DNA of 64,000 nucleotides from an uncultured Angelakisella sp. (GTDB lineage Bacteria > Bacillota > Clostridia > Oscillospirales > Ruminococcaceae), in contig CAKSYU010000006.1 of assembly GCA_934524965.1 (NCBI GenBank), forward strand, positions 1 through 64,000, given 5' to 3'. The notes beneath the pieces are model-generated. The model was not told the DNA's origin and searched no databases. It saw only the letters and a list, made by a program, of their open reading frames with translations. Below are positions 60,114 to 64,000 of the stretch, piece by piece. The stretch's first letter is position 1, and each line of letters begins with the position of its first letter. A program made the position numbers and the translations under genes.

Positions 60114-60806
60114 TTATGATGAAAGCTGACTGCTTTCCCGCAGGGCTTCGGCATCTGCGGCGCGCTGCTCCATGATCGCCTCCTTGAGGATCATATCCTT
60201 GACCTTCATCAGGCGAATGGTATTGGCACGCTCGTTTTCGTCCAGCTTCATGGTGATGTATCGAATGCTCTCCTGCATCTGAGGGATCTTGACATACTCC
60301 AGCGCGTTGACGCGGCGGCGGGTCTTTTCAATTTCCTCCGCCAAAAGCTGTGTTGCCTTTTCAATCTCTGCAAGACGCAGCATATCCTGAAACACCCCGG
60401 AAAGTGCCGAGACGGCATCGTCCAGTTCTCCGCTGGTCTGCGCATAGCCATAGGGATATGCACTGCCGCCCTGCTTTTCGGTAAAATGATAGCGGGGCAC
60501 CTCCACCGACATAACATTCTCAAAGCTCATATCCAGTTCTACACTGCGGCTGGGGATAAGCAAAGATTGCCCGAGCATCTCCGGTGTCATGAGAGCGGCG
60601 GCAACAGTAAAGGAGGCATGTGCCTGCATAAGACCCTCCTCAACCCGCTGACGCAAAGCGCGATTTTCCCGAACGGTCTCCATAAACTGCTTCATCAGCT
60701 CATCGCGCTTATCCCGCAGCAACTTATGACCCCGTTGGGCGGTGCGGAGCTGTCGCTTGAGGCGGGTCAGCTCCATGCGGGTGGGATTGATGATGGTTCC
60801 CGTCAA
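60114..60806 (-). CDS. atpD: V-type ATP synthase subunit D
   Basis: A 230-residue, highly helical coiled-coil protein: the central rotor shaft of the V/A-type ATPase. The N-terminal NPTRMELTRLKRQLRTAQRGHKLLRDKRDEL, seen in pieces, and the C-terminal RVNALEYVKIP are family signatures. The start codon is TTG at 60806, seven bases after GGAGGG. It follows atpB by 12 bases and ends the visible unit. Confidence 0.95.
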   Translation of the reverse strand: MTGTIINPTRMELTRLKRQLRTAQRGHKLLRDKRDELMKQFMETVRENRALRQRVEEGLMQAHASFTVAAALMTPEMLGQSLLIPSRSVELDMSFENVMSVEVPRYHFTEKQGGSAYPYGYAQTSGELDDAVSALSGVFQDMLRLAEIEKATQLLAEEIEKTRRRVNALEYVKIPQMQESIRYITMKLDENERANTIRLMKVKDMILKEAIMEQRAADAEALRESSQLSS

Positions 60807-60818
60807 GTTGCTCCCTCC

Positions 60819-62192
60819 TTACTGCTTGGGCAGGTATTTTTCGATATGCTCCGGTTTGATGCGCTTCAGCTCACTTTTGGGCAGCAGGCTGAGAAGCTGC
60901 CAGCCCAGATCCAAGGTCTCCTCGACAGATCGGTTTTCCTCGCTGCCCTGCGAAACATAGCGCCGCTCAAATTCATCGGCAAAACGGGCATACTGCAAAT
61001 CGACCTCGGAAAGCGCCGCTTCACCCAAAATGGACATCAGTTCCTTGTTCTCCTTGCCGGTGGCATAGGCGGCAAAAAGCTGGTTCATGGTGCCGGAGTG
61101 ATCCTCGCGGGTCTTCCCTGCCCCGATGCCCTTATCCTTGAGACGGGAAAGGGAGGGCAGTACATCGACCGGCGGCGTGATGCCGCGGCGGAACAGCTCG
61201 CGGGAGAGAATGATCTGCCCCTCGGTGATATAACCGGTGAGATCGGGAATGGGGTGGGTCTTATCGTCCTCCGGCATGGTAAGAATGGGGATCATGGTGA
61301 TGGAGCCCTCCTTGCCCACCTGACGACCGGCACGCTCGTACATCGTGGCAAGGTCGGTATAAAGGTAGCCGGGGTAGCCGCGGCGCCCGGGGACTTCCTT
61401 TTTAGCAGCGGAGATTTCCCGCAGTGCCTCGGCATAGTTGGTGATATCGGTGAGAATGACCAGTACATGCATACCAAGGTCAAAGGCAAGGTACTCGGCG
61501 GCGGTGAGTGCCATACGCGGGGTGGCGATTCGCTCGACCGCCGGATCATTCGCCAGATTGGTAAACAGCACGGTGCGGTCGATAGCGCCGGTGCGGCGGA
61601 ATTCGTTAACAAAGAACTCGGATTCTTCGTAGGTGATGCCGATAGCGGCGAACACCACGGCGAAGTTGCTTTCGCCATCCAGTACCCGCGCCTGACGCGC
61701 GATCTGCGCCGCGAGCTGCGCGTGCGGCAGACCGGAGCCGGAGAAGATGGGCAGCTTCTGTCCCCTGACCAGCGTGTTCAGACCGTCGATGGTGGAGATG
61801 CCGGTCTGGATAAACTCGTTGGGATAGTTGCGGGCGGCGGGGTTCATGGCAAGACCGTTGATATCACGGTATTCATCTGCCAGAATGGCGGGACCGTCAT
61901 CGATGGGCTGACCCATGCCGTTAAAGACCCGCCCCAGCATATCGCCGGAGACGGCAAGCTGCAGGGGGTGCCCCAAAAAGCGGATCTTGGATTCCGCCAG
62001 ATTGATGCCAGCGGAAGCTTCGAAAAGCTGCACCACGGCGGTATCGCCGTTGACCTCCAACACCTTGCAGCGGCGCAGGGAGCCATCGGTCAGCTCGATC
62101 TCCGCCAGTTCATCATAGGTGACGCCCTGTACATGGTCGACTACCATCAGCGGTCCGGAGATCTCCCGTATCGTTTTATATTCACGGATCAC
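60819..62192 (-). CDS. atpB: V-type ATP synthase subunit B
   Basis: A 457-residue non-catalytic regulatory subunit. The core starts [17 protein letters not shown] and includes [22 protein letters not shown], where no Walker A loop is present, as expected for V-type B subunits, and [18 protein letters not shown]. It has a GTG start at 62192 overlapping the atpA stop (GTGA), so the two subunits are coupled in translation. Confidence 0.96.
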   Translation of the reverse strand: MIREYKTIREISGPLMVVDHVQGVTYDELAEIELTDGSLRRCKVLEVNGDTAVVQLFEASAGINLAESKIRFLGHPLQLAVSGDMLGRVFNGMGQPIDDGPAILADEYRDINGLAMNPAARNYPNEFIQTGISTIDGLNTLVRGQKLPIFSGSGLPHAQLAAQIARQARVLDGESNFAVVFAAIGITYEESEFFVNEFRRTGAIDRTVLFTNLANDPAVERIATPRMALTAAEYLAFDLGMHVLVILTDITNYAEALREISAAKKEVPGRRGYPGYLYTDLATMYERAGRQVGKEGSITMIPILTMPEDDKTHPIPDLTGYITEGQIILSRELFRRGITPPVDVLPSLSRLKDKGIGAGKTREDHSGTMNQLFAAYATGKENKELMSILGEAALSEVDLQYARFADEFERRYVSQGSEENRSVEETLDLGWQLLSLLPKSELKRIKPEHIEKYLPKQ

Positions 62193-63964
62193 AGTGCTTC
62201 CTCTCCTTTCTGCGCCAGCGCTTCCAGCTCCTCCTCCATCTGGGTCAGGAGCTTATCGTATTCCACGGCGTAGCAATCGGCAGGGACGCTCTTGGCACGC
62301 CCCAGCTTTTCCCGCGAGGGGGTCATAAACAGCTCCGCGACACGACAGCCGCGCTCGGCGGCACTGCGACACAGGGCATCGTACCGGCGGATCATCGAGA
62401 GCATCTTTGCCTGCCGGTCGTACTCCGAGAAGGCATCGATCTCCACAAAGGAATTCTGCTGCAGGAAGTCCTCCCGCACCATGCGGGCAGTCTCCAGCGT
62501 GATCTGATCCTTGGCGGAAAGGGAATCCTTGCCGACGAGCTGGACGATCTCATTGAGGCTTGCCTCCTCCTGCAGGACGGACATTGCCCACTCGCGGTTC
62601 TGCAAAAACGCTTTGCCGAAGTGCTGCTCGTACCACGGACGGAGACTATCAATGTAAAGCGAATAGGAATTGAGCCAGTTGATAGCCGGGAAATGACGGC
62701 GGTAGGCAAGGCTGGCATCTAGCGCCCAGAAGACCTTGACGATGCGCATGGTCGCCTGAGAGACCGGCTCCGAAAGGTCGCCGCCGGGAGGCGACACCGC
62801 GCCTACGGCAGTCAGGGAGCCGCGGCGTTCCTCATCGCTGCCGATGCAGGCGACGGAACCGGCACGCTCGTAGAACTGCGCCAGACGGGAGGAAAGGTAG
62901 GCGGGGTAGCCCTCCTCGCCGGGCATTTCCTCCAGACGACCGCTCATCTCGCGCAGGGCTTCCGCCCAGCGGGAGGTGGAATCGGCAATGACGGCAACGG
63001 CATAGCCCATATCGCGGTAATACTCCGCGATGGTGATGCCGGTGTAAATGGACGCTTCGCGCGCCGCGACCGGCATATCGGAGGTGTTGGCGATGAGGAC
63101 GGTGCGCTTCATCAGGGATTCACCGGTGCGGGGGTCGATCAGCTCGGGGAATTCCCGCAGAACATCGGTCATCTCGTTGCCGCGCTCACCGCAGCCGATA
63201 TAAACCACAAGGTCCACATCTGACCACTTGGCAAGGGCGTGCTGCATGACCGTTTTACCGGAGCCGAAGGGTCCCGGAATGGCAGCGGTGCCGCCCTTTG
63301 CTACGGGGAAGAAGGTATCCACGATGCGCTGACCGGACTGCAGCGGCACACTGGGCGGGAATTTGCGCCGGTAAGGGCGTCCCACACGGACGGGCCACTT
63401 CTGCATCATGGTAAGCTCCGTGCGGGTGCCGTCGGGCTGTTCCAGCACGGCGACCGTCTCGGTAACGGTGTAGCTGCCGGACTGAACGGAAATGAGCTTG
63501 CCCTTCATTTTGGGCGGGATCATGATCTTATGCAGAATGGAGGGGGTCTCCTGCACCGTGCCGATGATATCGCCGCCGATGACGTCATCGCCGGCGTGGG
63601 CGGTGGCAGTAAAATCCCATTTCTTTTCCCTGTCCAGTGCGGGCACTTCCACGCCGCGGGGCAGGTTGTTGCCGCCTGTTTTTTTCATAATGGCATCCAG
63701 CGGGCGCTGAATTCCATCGTAGATATTTTCGATAAGCCCGGGGCCCAGCTCGACCGAGAGGGGCGAACCGGTGGTAACGACCTCGGCGCCGGGTCCCAGT
63801 CCGGAGGTCTCCTCGTAGACCTGAATGGAGGCGGAGCCGCTGTTCATGGTAAGGATCTCTCCGATGAGGCGCTGCTCCCCTACCCGAACCACATCTGCCA
63901 TATTGGCTTCCTCCAGACCGGTGGCGACTACCAACGGACCGGAGACTTTAACGATTTTTCCCAT
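62189..63964 (-). CDS. atpA: V-type ATP synthase subunit A (catalytic)
   Basis: A 591-residue catalytic subunit. Walker A GPFGSGKT (231-238), the catalytic Glu in [11 protein letters not shown], and [22 protein letters not shown] segments are present, as is the roughly 90-residue non-homologous insertion found in A-type subunits ([17 protein letters not shown]). It hydrolyses or synthesises ATP in the peripheral head. Whether the enzyme moves H+ or Na+ depends on the K subunit, which is outside the window. ATG 63964 follows GGAAAGGAAG. Confidence 0.97.
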   Translation of the reverse strand: MGKIVKVSGPLVVATGLEEANMADVVRVGEQRLIGEILTMNSGSASIQVYEETSGLGPGAEVVTTGSPLSVELGPGLIENIYDGIQRPLDAIMKKTGGNNLPRGVEVPALDREKKWDFTATAHAGDDVIGGDIIGTVQETPSILHKIMIPPKMKGKLISVQSGSYTVTETVAVLEQPDGTRTELTMMQKWPVRVGRPYRRKFPPSVPLQSGQRIVDTFFPVAKGGTAAIPGPFGSGKTVMQHALAKWSDVDLVVYIGCGERGNEMTDVLREFPELIDPRTGESLMKRTVLIANTSDMPVAAREASIYTGITIAEYYRDMGYAVAVIADSTSRWAEALREMSGRLEEMPGEEGYPAYLSSRLAQFYERAGSVACIGSDEERRGSLTAVGAVSPPGGDLSEPVSQATMRIVKVFWALDASLAYRRHFPAINWLNSYSLYIDSLRPWYEQHFGKAFLQNREWAMSVLQEEASLNEIVQLVGKDSLSAKDQITLETARMVREDFLQQNSFVEIDAFSEYDRQAKMLSMIRRYDALCRSAAERGCRVAELFMTPSREKLGRAKSVPADCYAVEYDKLLTQMEEELEALAQKGEEAL

Positions 63965-63984
63965 GGGGCGTTTTCTTCCTTTCC

Positions 63985-64000
63985 TCAGATGATATCAGCG
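63985..64000 (-). CDS. C-terminal codons of the upstream gene (probably V-ATPase subunit F)
   Basis: Only the end is visible: codons for Ala-Asp-Ile-Ile followed by TGA (63985-63987), 20 bases before atpA. By usual clostridial gene order (…C-F-A-B-D) this should be subunit F, but the sequence alone is too short to prove it. Confidence 0.4.

Overview
The window looks like a chromosomal segment of a moderately GC-rich, low-oxygen Firmicute of the Clostridia, most likely a gut Oscillospiraceae/Ruminococcaceae relative. The reasons are AGGAGG-type ribosome binding sites, Gram-positive -35/-10 promoters, a V-type (A/B/D) ATP synthase, ThyX instead of ThyA, a DUF362/ferredoxin protein, an NhaC antiporter, a MarR-controlled heterodimeric ABC exporter and a full GH1/GH13/GH36 sugar operon. 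No phage, insertion sequence, CRISPR array, rRNA or replication origin was seen.

Layout. 1-5.2 kb: a partial membrane protein, DegV, a uridine-kinase-like protein, TrkH and NhaC (ion transport). 5.3-9.5 kb: an alpha/beta hydrolase with a membrane protein, a DUF362-ferredoxin protein and an SDR lacking the usual active-site lysine. 9.7-18.9 kb: a minus-strand gene run, dppB-dppC-dppDF(fused)-lipoprotein, followed after a strong internal hairpin by an HTH-PfkB kinase, an AEC carrier and an esterase; this looks like uptake and catabolism of one unknown substrate. 19-24.3 kb: MTA/SAH nucleosidase, GDPD, PutP, a TetR regulator and a methyltransferase gene interrupted by one in-frame amber codon. 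24.5-29.6 kb: dxr-ispF-ispE-ispD-dxs, the MEP isoprenoid enzymes in a single tightly packed run. 29.9-34.4 kb: a CofE-like protein, ManA, a U32 peptidase-like protein, a DJ-1 protein and a GNAT protein. 34.4-39.4 kb: pcrA-thyX-small membrane protein-tmk-DUF2156 run (thymidylate supply and DNA repair).

39.4-40.4 kb is a 1-kb gene-free region holding a cluster of perfect hairpins and a predicted small RNA with its own consensus promoter and terminator. 40.4-46.4 kb: the aspartate-family pathway, with hom-lysC-asd on the minus strand and thrC-thrB on the plus strand, fired from overlapping back-to-back promoters. 46.6-54.1 kb: a six-gene run with overlapping or nearly overlapping ends that begins with a barnase-type RNase and its barstar inhibitor and continues into beta-glucosidase, alpha-glucosidase, alpha-galactosidase and a sugar symporter. 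54.3-58.4 kb: MarR plus two ABC exporter halves. 58.5-60.0 kb: tRNA-Ala(GGC) and BrnQ. 60.1-64 kb: V-type ATPase subunits D, B, A and the last codons of the upstream subunit gene.

The most unusual items are the barnase-barstar pair heading a glycoside hydrolase operon, an 81-bp perfectly self-complementary four-way junction at 29702-29782, a second multi-branched structure after thrB, the predicted small RNA at about 40.2-40.3 kb, and the HTH-kinase transport/esterase cluster. All functional calls come from reading motifs by eye; no database search was run.
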